Source of the DNA: JBAZQS01 sp041645075
GTDB lineage: Bacteria; Patescibacteriota; Patescibacteriia; 2-01-FULL-39-33
Length of the DNA stretch: 27,518 nt
NCBI GenBank assembly: GCA_041645075.1
Contig: JBAZQS010000012.1
Location: 1 to 27,518 of the forward strand
Direction: 5' to 3'
Part shown: positions 15,850 to 22,629 of the stretch, in pieces
How positions within the stretch are numbered: position 1 is the first letter of the stretch
How the letters are laid out: each line of letters starts with the position of its first letter
Position numbers and translations under genes: made by a program
The notes under the pieces: model-generated
The model's database searches: none
The model's input: the letters and a program-made list of their open reading frames with translations, nothing else
What the model was told of the DNA's origin: nothing

Positions 15850-17151
15850 TTAGTGTGTAGCGCAGGCAATGCAAGGATCATAGGCGCGGATAAGCGCCCT
15901 GATTTTTAGAGACCGCTTCTTTTCGCTTAACTTTATTATATTCGGCAAATATTCTTTTATATCTTCTTCTAAATTTTTTAAATATGAAACCGTGGGCGTG
16001 ATGATATTACATGATTTAATATAGCCGTTCTTGTCTATAATATAATGATGGTAAAGCGTGCCCCGAGGCGCTTCTATGGCGTCAATGCCAACGACATCAT
16101 GGCCCAAGGGATTGGCGGCGCCAATAATTTTTAATTTTTCCGCTGGATTTTTTTCTGATTTTAAATTTTGGTCCAAATCCCTCAAAATCTTATTTATTTC
16201 TTCAATAGAATGCACGATCTCAACGGCTTGAGCCGTAATATTTTCAAAACTATTGTATTGCGGGAATTTCCAGCGCAGGCCTTTGAGTATGCCCTTGGCC
16301 AGCGGGTTAAGCTGTTGGTGGTTGTTGTTTAAACGCGCTAAAGCGCCAACCATAAATGGTTTGCCGCCCAAAGTGGCCGATTTGGCGGCGCGATACGGCT
16401 CCTCTATTTCCTTGACATTTTTTGTAAAATTTTTAGCGCTGATGACCTTTTCCTTATCCGCGCCCTGGCCGGAAATTTTGATATCACCGTCATAAATCGC
16501 GTATTCATCCTTATTGGTCAGACAGATAAATTTTGTTTCGCGTTTTAATTTAGGATATTTTATCTTAATTACCAAATTGACTAAACACAGAGCATTTTTC
16601 AAAACCGCCTCATATTGGCCTTGTAAATTTTTCAATTCATTTTTTGAGGGCAAAACCTTAAAGCCGCCCACTTCGCAATTAATGGGGTGCACGGCCCGGC
16701 CGCCGATTGTTTCTATGATTTTCAAGGCCCACGCCCTGACTTTAATCGCGCATTGGGTTTCTTGGCTGTATTTTTTAACAAAATCCAAATCATTTTCTAG
16801 GCCAAAAAAATCCGGCAATGAAAGAAAGAATAGGTGCAGGGCATGGCTGTGAATTATTTGAGCCAATTCTAAAACCTGACGCAATCTAATTGTCTGCGGG
16901 GTGGGCATAATTTTGAAAGCATTCTCAATCGCTTTTATGGACGATAATTTATGGACTACCGGACAGATGCCGCAAATTCTGGAAGTAATGATTGGCGCTT
17001 CAGAAAAATGCCGACCGACCAAAATTCCCTCAATCAGCCGAGCGCCCTCGGTTGTGATAATTTTGGCTGATTTAACGTCGCCCTTTAAAATCTCCGCCAC
17101 AAAATCGGCCTTGCCCTCCATTTTTCCGATATGATTTATTTGGATTTTCAT
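15850..17151 (-). CDS. NiFe hydrogenase large (alpha) subunit, group 3b-like
   Basis: This subunit carries the NiFe active site that splits or makes H2 in the cytoplasm. The 433 aa contain the N-terminal L1 motif RICGICPVVH (residues 58-67, Cys60 and Cys63), GGRAVHPINCEVGGF (L3-like), EAPRGTLYHHYIID (L4-like) and the C-terminal L2 motif DPCIACATH with Cys427 and Cys430. The stop codon follows immediately after this terminal His433. Most NiFe large subunits are made with a C-terminal extension that a dedicated peptidase cuts after this position; this one is encoded without it. Its partners beta, gamma and small subunit are upstream in the same run. Group 3b is inferred from the four-subunit composition with an FAD/NAD(P) subunit. 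Confidence 0.95.
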   Translation of the reverse strand: MKIQINHIGKMEGKADFVAEILKGDVKSAKIITTEGARLIEGILVGRHFSEAPIITSRICGICPVVHKLSSIKAIENAFKIMPTPQTIRLRQVLELAQIIHSHALHLFFLSLPDFFGLENDLDFVKKYSQETQCAIKVRAWALKIIETIGGRAVHPINCEVGGFKVLPSKNELKNLQGQYEAVLKNALCLVNLVIKIKYPKLKRETKFICLTNKDEYAIYDGDIKISGQGADKEKVISAKNFTKNVKEIEEPYRAAKSATLGGKPFMVGALARLNNNHQQLNPLAKGILKGLRWKFPQYNSFENITAQAVEIVHSIEEINKILRDLDQNLKSEKNPAEKLKIIGAANPLGHDVVGIDAIEAPRGTLYHHYIIDKNGYIKSCNIITPTVSYLKNLEEDIKEYLPNIIKLSEKKRSLKIRALIRAYDPCIACATH

Positions 17152-17160
17152 AATTTTAAT

Positions 17161-17442
17161 TTAAGCCGCCTCTGAAATTTGGTGTCTCTCTTCTTTTAAA
17201 TTATTAAACTTTAGAATAGCCAAATCAATGGCCCGCTCATAATCTTCCTCGCTTCCGGAATTGAGTAAATCATAGACCTCATCACTATTTATTGCTTCCC
17301 GAATAATAGCAGAATTCTCAAAATTATTTTCTTCAATCCATTGTTGAATCTTTTGCTCGTCATTGCCAAACAATTTTTTAATAATTTCCCCCTCAAAACC
17401 AATGTTTATGTGTTCGGCCTCCGGCGTCATTTGATGGCTCAT
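17161..17442 (-). CDS. Uncharacterised small acidic protein between hydrogenase subunits
   Basis: I do not recognise this 93-aa protein. It is acidic, predicted helical and soluble, with no cysteine, no membrane segment and no signal peptide. Notable segments are EGEIIKKLFGNDEQKIQQWIEENNF (residues 17-41, written here only as a landmark for a helical region) and SGSEEDYERAIDLAILKFNNL near 62-82. It lies 11 bases after the small-subunit gene and 9 bases before the large-subunit gene. Start and stop therefore fit an operon gene, and its position implies co-expression with both catalytic subunits. A role as assembly factor or accessory subunit is possible but not shown. Confidence 0.7.
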   Translation of the reverse strand: MSHQMTPEAEHINIGFEGEIIKKLFGNDEQKIQQWIEENNFENSAIIREAINSDEVYDLLNSGSEEDYERAIDLAILKFNNLKEERHQISEAA

Positions 17443-17453
17443 AAATTTATTTT

Positions 17454-18230
17454 TTATTTATTATTTATTTCCTTGCCTAATTCTTTTAAAATTGAATCTC
17501 GGGCGCCGAAAATTTCCATCACCCGATAAACCTGCTCTTGAGAAAAATTTTTCAATAAATAAGCCATTAAATTTTTAACTTTCGCTCCCTCAAATAAGCC
17601 GCGGCAACCCCAGCAGGCCTGCCGGCTTTTTAAGCAAATGGCTTTACAGCCGCCCAAAGTAATCGGGCCTAAACAAATTTCTCCTTTCTGCAATAAACAT
17701 TCATAACCGCGTATTTGGCATTCGGAGCAAACCGGGTTTTGAGGAATATAAGGAATTTTTTTGTCTAATATCTGATAAACCAATTCCATAAACTCATCGC
17801 CGTCAATGGGACAGCCAGGAATGGTAAAATCAACCTTAACAAAATTATCCACTTCTTTAATATCGGGATTGGCCACCTTTAAACTTTTATAAACATGTTT
17901 GATGGTTTTGCTTTTTTGGCGATAATTTTTTATTTCCCAAACGCCGCCCAAAGCCGCGCAATTGCCCACCACAATTAATAAATCCGAACGTTTTCTGATT
18001 TCTTTCAATAAATTTATATTTCCTTCGGTTACGGGATTGCCCTCCACCAAACAAATATCATAACGTTCGGCAAATTCCGAATCTTCTTTTATAAGCCGAA
18101 AATCCTCAACTTCAAAATTTTTGAGCAAACTTAAAAACCGATTGCCCTGATCCAGCATCACGAATTGGCAGCCCTCGCAGGAAGTCAGGCCGATAATGGC
18201 AATTTTTGGTTTTTTATTTTTCTTTTTCAT
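17454..18230 (-). CDS. NiFe hydrogenase small (delta) subunit
   Basis: This subunit passes electrons between the NiFe site and the flavin subunits through iron-sulfur clusters. In the 258 aa, the proximal 4Fe-4S ligands are Cys18 and Cys21 (TSCEGCQ), Cys91 (GNCAALGG) and Cys140 (PGCPIDG). Further cysteines at 168, 171, 178, 186, 195, 199, 206 and 209 are enough for two more 4Fe-4S clusters. There is no Tat signal or membrane anchor, so the enzyme is cytosolic. The length and motif layout match the delta subunit of group 3 (sulfhydrogenase-like) enzymes. Its ATG overlaps the stop codon of the upstream gene (ATGA), indicating coupled translation. Confidence 0.94.
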   Translation of the reverse strand: MKKKNKKPKIAIIGLTSCEGCQFVMLDQGNRFLSLLKNFEVEDFRLIKEDSEFAERYDICLVEGNPVTEGNINLLKEIRKRSDLLIVVGNCAALGGVWEIKNYRQKSKTIKHVYKSLKVANPDIKEVDNFVKVDFTIPGCPIDGDEFMELVYQILDKKIPYIPQNPVCSECQIRGYECLLQKGEICLGPITLGGCKAICLKSRQACWGCRGLFEGAKVKNLMAYLLKNFSQEQVYRVMEIFGARDSILKELGKEINNK

Positions 18231-19036
18231 AAACTTGCTAAAGCTAAATTATATTTCGTCCATTTTTCCAAATTTTTCACCTGATTTTCCGTCAAGAAAT
18301 CACACACCCAACCCCAGTGGATTGACACCCAATCCCCCATTTTTGGCTGTTTGATAAACGCCTTTTCATTGCTTTCATACCAAACCTCCCGTTCAACCGC
18401 CTCGCCCAATTTTAATCTGTTATTATCTAAAATAAGTGGTTTAGAATCTATAAATATTGTATTAATAATTGGACTTTTTGTGTTTTTGCCTCGCCCCGTA
18501 GCCAGCTTTGCTGTGCTACTAGGGTGTTTTTGTGTTTTTGTGATTTGCCCCCAACCGATCCGACATTCGTCCATTGTCTCTAAACTATGTTCCACTGGAT
18601 AATGTCCAGTACGCTTGGGGATATTAAAGACGTGCCAGGAATGGTGGGGTTTGGCGCCCAAAGGAATTTTGCCAAAAACTTTTTCCAAAATCTTCGGCTT
18701 AAAACGCTTTTTTAATTTTTGTTCATCAATCAGATAGCGGTAAAAATTTTTCAGGGAAATATTTTCCAAAAGCTCATTGCCGAGCCAATACGCCTCAACC
18801 ACCCGGTAATTAAACGGGTCTAAAATCTGATTGGCTTCGGCGATTAATTTCAAATAAGGATACATTGTTTCAAATTCTTTAAGCATCATTTCCAAACCCG
18901 CGTCATTTTGATTGTTAACTACATACTCAAAAAGCTCGCGATTTTTGTCGCCGCCGCAATAGCGCAGTTTATTGGGCATAAAAGCGTAACGGGCGGCCAA
19001 GAGAGCGCCGTCTAATTGTATATTATTATCTAACAT
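18227..19036 (-). CDS. Hydrogenase-operon protein of unknown function (possibly DUF6390)
   Basis: This soluble 269-aa protein, from the ATG at 19036, shows conserved-looking segments: GALLAARYAFMPNKLRYCGG near 8-27, YPYLKLIAEANQI near 58-70, DPFNYRVVEAYWLGNELL near 72-89, a His-rich PHHSWHVFNI near 126-135 and GDWVSIHWGWVCDFL near 235-249. I recall a similar family (DUF6390) beside NiFe hydrogenases in other phyla, but cannot verify it here. A longer reading starting at 19072 adds residues coded only by an AT-rich repeat, so I reject that start. Residues about 166-188 are a low-complexity insert encoded by a palindrome flanked by direct repeats. The stop overlaps the small-subunit start by four bases. 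Confidence 0.7.
   Translation of the reverse strand: MLDNNIQLDGALLAARYAFMPNKLRYCGGDKNRELFEYVVNNQNDAGLEMMLKEFETMYPYLKLIAEANQILDPFNYRVVEAYWLGNELLENISLKNFYRYLIDEQKLKKRFKPKILEKVFGKIPLGAKPHHSWHVFNIPKRTGHYPVEHSLETMDECRIGWGQITKTQKHPSSTAKLATGRGKNTKSPIINTIFIDSKPLILDNNRLKLGEAVEREVWYESNEKAFIKQPKMGDWVSIHWGWVCDFLTENQVKNLEKWTKYNLALASL
18475..18540. repeat. Intragenic palindrome with flanking 14-base direct repeats (family 3)
   Basis: Two copies of TTTTTGTGTTTTTG (18475-18488 and 18527-18540) flank a hairpin made of GTAGC (18498-18502) with GCTAC (18515-18519), AGC with GCT, a TTT loop and outer CCC/GGG. The host protein stays in frame on both sides. The repeat-to-repeat distance is 52 bases, not a multiple of three, so a simple target duplication into an old reading frame does not by itself explain it. 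Confidence 0.65.
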
Positions 19037-19100
19037 AATTAAAAATTCAAAAATCAAAATATAAAATGACAATGTAAAATGTTAAAATTTTTAATTCTTC
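19037..19100. repeat. AT-rich repeat upstream of the DUF gene
   Basis: This spacer is built from A-rich words (AAAATTCAAAAATCAAAAT and AAAATGTTAAAATTTTT). Similar words appear in the opposite orientation on the other side of the palindrome at 19101-19160, where they encode the C-terminal tail of the EamA protein. I see no Shine-Dalgarno motif or clear -10 box. Confidence 0.5.
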
Positions 19101-19160
19101 ACCCCGTTAAATAAAATCTTTCAGATTTTAATTTTGCAAAGCAAAATTATTTAATGGGGT
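19101..19160. repeat. 60-bp three-way-junction palindrome at the 3' end of the EamA gene
   Basis: An outer stem pairs ACCCCGTTAAATAA (19101-19114) with 19147-19160 at 13 of 14 positions. It encloses two hairpins side by side: AAAATCT/AGATTTT (19113-19119, 19123-19129) with a 3-base loop, and AATTTTGC/GCAAAATT (19130-19137, 19141-19148), also with a 3-base loop. The fold is a small cloverleaf. The right outer arm supplies the codons PIK and the TAA stop of the EamA gene. Confidence 0.8.
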
Positions 19161-20067
19161 AAATTGTCATTCTTATTTTTACATTTTGTATTTTAAATTT
19201 TTCTTGCAATTGCCAAAATAACAAAACTCCCAATAATATCAAAACCATTCCAACGATATTTTGAGTTGAAATTTTATGCGTCACAAAGGCGGCGTTTAAA
19301 AAGGCGGTAATCGGCGAAGCCAAAACCAAAAAACAGGCAACCACGGTTATCGGCAATCTTTTTAAAGCGCTGTACCAAGTGATGACATAGCCAGTTAAAA
19401 ATACCGAGACCAACAGCAACCAGCCCAACTGGAAAAAATTTAGATTCAATAAACCTGCTGTGTTTTTAGTTACCGCCAAAAATCCAATCAAAATTATTGA
19501 GCCGAAAAACATCCGACCCCAGGCCACTACCAAGGCGTCAATATTTCTTAAGGCGATTTTGGCGACGATACTTTCCCCCGCCCACATTAATGTCGCCAGA
19601 AAAATCAATAATTCCGCGTAGCCAAAACGAAAAAATTTGAAACCGTCAAAAATAAAATTGCCCAAGATTAAAATCCCGAGCGCCAAAAACTGCAGTCTAG
19701 AAATCTTTTCTTTCAAAATCGGCCAAGCCAGAATCGCCACCCAAATAAACAAGGTCTTGTGGATAAAAGAAGCGTTGACCGCCGAGGTTAAACTTAATCC
19801 TTGAAAAAACAAAAGAAAGGCAAAACTGCCGCCGATTGCCGCGATTAAAAACAGCATCAGCCAGTCTTTTTTTGCCAGCCGCCTTAATTTCGGCCAAATG
19901 ACTGGCGTTAAAATTATTAAAGACAATATCAAAGCCACCACGACATTTTTTAAAGTCGTGTACTGAAAAGCGTTTTTCCCTAATGATTGTAAGCCGAATT
20001 TATTGAAAAAATTGGCTAGTCCGGAAATTATAGCCGTTATAATGACTAAATAGATCCCCTTTTTCAT
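19147..20067 (-). CDS. EamA/DMT-family membrane transporter
   Basis: This 306-aa integral membrane protein has about ten hydrophobic helices arranged as two EamA repeats, typical of drug/metabolite transporters that move small organic solutes. Segments include LVIITAIISGLANFFNKFG at the N-terminus, FLLFFQGLSLTSAVNASFIHKT near 85-106 and the second-repeat AELLIFLATLMWAGESIVAK near 151-170. The substrate is unknown. The last residues (KIQNVKIRMTIYPIK) are encoded by an AT-rich repeat and the arm of the palindrome at 19101-19160, so the natural C-terminus appears replaced. It begins 4 bases after hypC inside the hydrogenase run, a surprising place for such a permease. Confidence 0.87.
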   Translation of the reverse strand: MKKGIYLVIITAIISGLANFFNKFGLQSLGKNAFQYTTLKNVVVALILSLIILTPVIWPKLRRLAKKDWLMLFLIAAIGGSFAFLLFFQGLSLTSAVNASFIHKTLFIWVAILAWPILKEKISRLQFLALGILILGNFIFDGFKFFRFGYAELLIFLATLMWAGESIVAKIALRNIDALVVAWGRMFFGSIILIGFLAVTKNTAGLLNLNFFQLGWLLLVSVFLTGYVITWYSALKRLPITVVACFLVLASPITAFLNAAFVTHKISTQNIVGMVLILLGVLLFWQLQEKFKIQNVKIRMTIYPIK

Positions 20068-20071
20068 ATTT

Positions 20072-20263
20072 TTATTTTAAATAATTATTAATTTCTGCCG
20101 CTTCTTTGGCGGTTATTTTTTTAACGGCCAAATCAGCGTTAGCCAGCACCCAATCACCCGTCTTCACCTTGCCAATTAGGGCAATATTAACCTGGCGGCC
20201 ATCGGACAATTCCGCCTTCCGGCCATTAATTTTTTTAATTTGAACCGGTTTAGTTAAACACAT
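20072..20263 (-). CDS. hypC: HypC-family hydrogenase maturation chaperone
   Basis: HypC works with HypD to build and hand over the Fe(CN)2CO group of NiFe hydrogenases. The 63-aa protein begins MCLTKPVQI, with the essential Cys2 that becomes N-terminal after Met removal, and has the OB-fold blocks ADGRQVNIAL and KTGDWVLANADLAVKKI. In Escherichia coli HypC the equivalent of the last block reads GQWVLVHVGFA, with His51; here that residue is Asn42. It is shorter than E. coli HypC (90 aa). Its partner genes hypD, hypE, hypF and hypB are not in the window. It lies 9 bases after the methyltransferase gene and 4 before the EamA gene. Confidence 0.88.
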   Translation of the reverse strand: MCLTKPVQIKKINGRKAELSDGRQVNIALIGKVKTGDWVLANADLAVKKITAKEAAEINNYLK

Positions 20264-20272
20264 ACGACAAAA

Positions 20273-20779
20273 TTATCTTCTAAATTTATACAAGTAAATT
20301 GTTAATTGATTCTTGTTAGGTTTATCAACTCGCTCCGGCTGCCATTCATTAATAGGCCAACAGCTCACCACCACTCTGGTAGCCGGTTTTAATTCTTGAT
20401 TGAATTTTTTCAATAATCGGCCGTAGCTCATGCTCAATAGAAAGACAAAAATCACATCCGCGTTAGAAATATTTCTGCCAAAAAAATCGCCGTATAGAAT
20501 TTTTGAGCCCGGAACAAAAAAACTTTTTATTTTGGCAAACAGATAGGGCAAGACAAAAATTTCCACGCCCGTCGCTTTGGCGCCCTTTTTTGCGGCGGCG
20601 AAAACCAGTCGGCCGTCGCCACAGCCCAAATCATATACCACATCGCCTTCTCTCACTTGAGCCAATTCAATCATTCTGGCCACATCTCTTTTTCTGGTTG
20701 GTAGCCAAGGCGCGGCGGAAATGGCGCCAAACGCGGCAGTCAAGAAAACCAAAAAAATTATTACATAAAAAATAATCAT
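20273..20779 (-). CDS. Membrane-anchored class I SAM-dependent methyltransferase
   Basis: The 168-aa protein has an N-terminal membrane helix (about residues 2-22) followed by a Rossmann fold. SAM-binding motif I is VYDLGCGDGRLV near 48-59, with GVEI near 71 as the acidic end of strand 2 and GDFF near 98. Similar small anchored methyltransferases are frequent in Patescibacteria. The substrate is unknown. It lies 6 bases after the hydrogenase gamma-subunit gene and 9 before hypC, so it is co-transcribed with the hydrogenase. I do not know of a methylation step in hydrogenase assembly, so its presence here may reflect only operon packing. Confidence 0.82.
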   Translation of the reverse strand: MIIFYVIIFLVFLTAAFGAISAAPWLPTRKRDVARMIELAQVREGDVVYDLGCGDGRLVFAAAKKGAKATGVEIFVLPYLFAKIKSFFVPGSKILYGDFFGRNISNADVIFVFLLSMSYGRLLKKFNQELKPATRVVVSCWPINEWQPERVDKPNKNQLTIYLYKFRR

Positions 20780-20785
20780 AAAATT

Positions 20786-21607
20786 TTATATTACTCCCGG
20801 AATCTCTTTTATCTCGCTCCAAGAAAACACGGGTCCGTCTTGGCAGACATAATACGGCCCAATGGCGCAATGCTGGCACACGCCATTACCGCAATACATT
20901 TTTCTTTCCAGTGATAAATAAATATTTTCCTCGCTAATTTTTCTTTTTTTCAATTCAGCAATGACAAATTTATACATCATAAGCGGTCCGACCAAAACCG
21001 CCACGGAATTATTCGTGATTTTACTGAATTTAAATAAATCCGTCACCCGCCCCCTTTCCCCGCCCCATTTCTTGGACGGCTTTTCCAAAATAATGCTTAA
21101 CTCGGCCTGGCGGTTCCAGGCGCCATATTCTTTTTTAAACAACAAAGTGTCCTCATTGAGACAGCCATAAAATATCTGCAAAACCGTATTTTCTATCCGG
21201 CCGTTAAGATAATCTATTATTAATGACCTCAAGGGCACAAAGCCGCAGCCGCCGCCCACTAAAATCAACGGCTTATTTTTAAACTTATCCAGATCAAAAC
21301 CGTTGCCAAAGGGGCCGCGAATATCAATCATATCCCCGACTTTTAAGGTGTGAATTTTGGAGGTTAAGTTGCCAACTTTTCTTATCGCCAGCTCAAAAAA
21401 CTTTTTTGCGTCATAAGGCGATGAGCAAAAACTGATCGGGCACTCGCCCCAGCCGGGCAAGCCGATTTGCGCGAATTGGCCGGGAATAAAATCAAAATCA
21501 CGCTGCGTTTTTTTATCTAAAAATCGCAGGCGAAATAATTTCGTGTCAATTGATTCTTGATTGACCGCGATTATTTTTGCTTTTTGCGGCTGATAAATAT
21601 TAAGCAT
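20786..21607 (-). CDS. Hydrogenase gamma subunit, FAD/NAD(P)-binding with 2Fe-2S centre
   Basis: This subunit moves electrons between NAD(P)H and the iron-sulfur chain. I chose the ATG at 21607 because its A is the last base of the beta-subunit TAA stop (TAATG), a classic coupled start. The longer reading from 21670 lies wholly inside that upstream gene. In the 273 aa, the FAD domain has FIPGQFAQIGLPG (40-52) and PISFCSSP (57-64). The NAD(P) domain has LILVGGGCGFVPL (114-126), and the C-terminal 2Fe-2S ligands are Cys239, 244, 247 and 255. It resembles HydG of sulfhydrogenases and the ferredoxin-NADP reductase family. NADPH preference is likely for group 3b but unproven here. Confidence 0.93.
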   Translation of the reverse strand: MLNIYQPQKAKIIAVNQESIDTKLFRLRFLDKKTQRDFDFIPGQFAQIGLPGWGECPISFCSSPYDAKKFFELAIRKVGNLTSKIHTLKVGDMIDIRGPFGNGFDLDKFKNKPLILVGGGCGFVPLRSLIIDYLNGRIENTVLQIFYGCLNEDTLLFKKEYGAWNRQAELSIILEKPSKKWGGERGRVTDLFKFSKITNNSVAVLVGPLMMYKFVIAELKKRKISEENIYLSLERKMYCGNGVCQHCAIGPYYVCQDGPVFSWSEIKEIPGVI

Positions 21608-22578
21608 TAATTTAATATTGATTTTATTACTTCGCTTATTTTTATGCCCACGGGACACACCTGACTGCAACGGTTACAACTTACGCATCCGGGCAAATTA
21701 TATTCATGCGGAATACGGACAAATTTATGGACGTACCAAAAATAAATCTTCTGCTTTACCGTATCCAATTCTTTGTGCCCCCCGGCGACCTTTGAAAAAT
21801 CATTATAAAAACAATTGCCCCACTGGCGGCAACGGGAAGCGCTTTCCGGATTGGCACTATCGTTAAAGTCAAAACAAAAACAGGTCGGGCAGACAATGGC
21901 GCACTTGCCGCAAGCCAGGCATATTTTATCCAATTCGTCCCAAATTTTCTTATTGAATGACTTATCTACTTTATCTTTAAGCAACAACATTCTTTTGTCC
22001 GGCCCTTTTTCGGCAATTGGGCCGGCAAATTCAATATTCTGGTAACTGCTTACACTGAATTTTTCCAAAATATTTTGTCCTTTCTCCGACCCGGAATAAA
22101 TTTTAAGCGGGCCATTTTTTAATTTGAGAATGAAAACATCAAACGCCAAATGTTCCAAAATATCTTCTTCAAAATTGTGGCTGAAGACCTTATGCTTTTT
22201 ATAATCAGCGGAAAGGTCGGTGCTATAACCGATTAAAATTGTCCTTTTCCGGCGCTTTTGATAATAAGAATCTGGCCCGAAAACCTGGTCAAATAAGGTT
22301 AGCGCTTTCAAGTCCAAAATATGGACACCCACGCAAGCTATGGGCGGATAATCGGTTTTTGATTCAATTAAATTATTTTTTACATTTTCAAAAAGCCGCT
22401 CCTCGGGCGGCAAAAAAATATCTTTCCAGCTGTTTATTGGCATTTCGGTTGACCAAGCGATATCTTCAATGTTTTCCACTTCTTTAATTTTTAAAATATC
22501 ATCCTCTCTTTGCGGCGCGAATAAAAAAAATCGGTCGGATAATTGAAGCAAAAAATTTTCTAATTCCTTTTTATCCAT
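21607..22578 (-). CDS. Hydrogenase beta subunit, double 4Fe-4S protein
   Basis: This subunit wires the flavin subunit to further redox partners. In sulfhydrogenases it is HydB, related to anaerobic sulfite reductase subunit A. The 323 aa carry two C-terminal 4Fe-4S motifs: Cys220, 223, 226 and 230 (CLACGKCAIVC) and Cys298, 301, 304 and 308 (CVSCNRCSQVC). The N-terminal 200 residues are the DUF-like domain with ACVGVHILDLKAL near 81-93, as in AsrA/HydB. It is the first gene of the hydrogenase run. A strong extended -10 box (22585-22593) sits only six bases before its ATG, suggesting a leaderless operon mRNA. Confidence 0.92.
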   Translation of the reverse strand: MDKKELENFLLQLSDRFFLFAPQREDDILKIKEVENIEDIAWSTEMPINSWKDIFLPPEERLFENVKNNLIESKTDYPPIACVGVHILDLKALTLFDQVFGPDSYYQKRRKRTILIGYSTDLSADYKKHKVFSHNFEEDILEHLAFDVFILKLKNGPLKIYSGSEKGQNILEKFSVSSYQNIEFAGPIAEKGPDKRMLLLKDKVDKSFNKKIWDELDKICLACGKCAIVCPTCFCFDFNDSANPESASRCRQWGNCFYNDFSKVAGGHKELDTVKQKIYFWYVHKFVRIPHEYNLPGCVSCNRCSQVCPVGIKISEVIKSILN

Positions 22579-22584
22579 GGCTAT

Positions 22585-22593
22585 ATTATAACA
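22585..22593 (-). promoter_or_regulatory. Extended -10 promoter of the hydrogenase operon
   Basis: The minus strand reads TGTTATAAT (22593-22585), a consensus extended -10 (TGn plus TATAAT). Six bases follow before the ATG at 22578, so transcription would start at or next to the start codon. No good -35 is seen, which the extended -10 may make up for. Confidence 0.6.
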
Positions 22594-22629
22594 TTAAAAC
22601 ATGAAAACAAAAAAATATAGAACAAAGCT

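Noticed and set aside
15840..15881. Longer N-terminus for HypA
   Set aside because: It overlaps the large-subunit gene end and would hide the MH start that all HypA proteins need for nickel binding.
19037..19072. Longer N-terminus for the DUF-like hydrogenase-operon protein
   Set aside because: The added residues are encoded only by an AT-rich repeat and precede a clear start at 19036.
21608..21670. Longer N-terminus for the hydrogenase gamma subunit
   Set aside because: The extra residues lie wholly inside the beta-subunit gene. The TAATG overlap start at 21607 begins exactly where family likeness begins.
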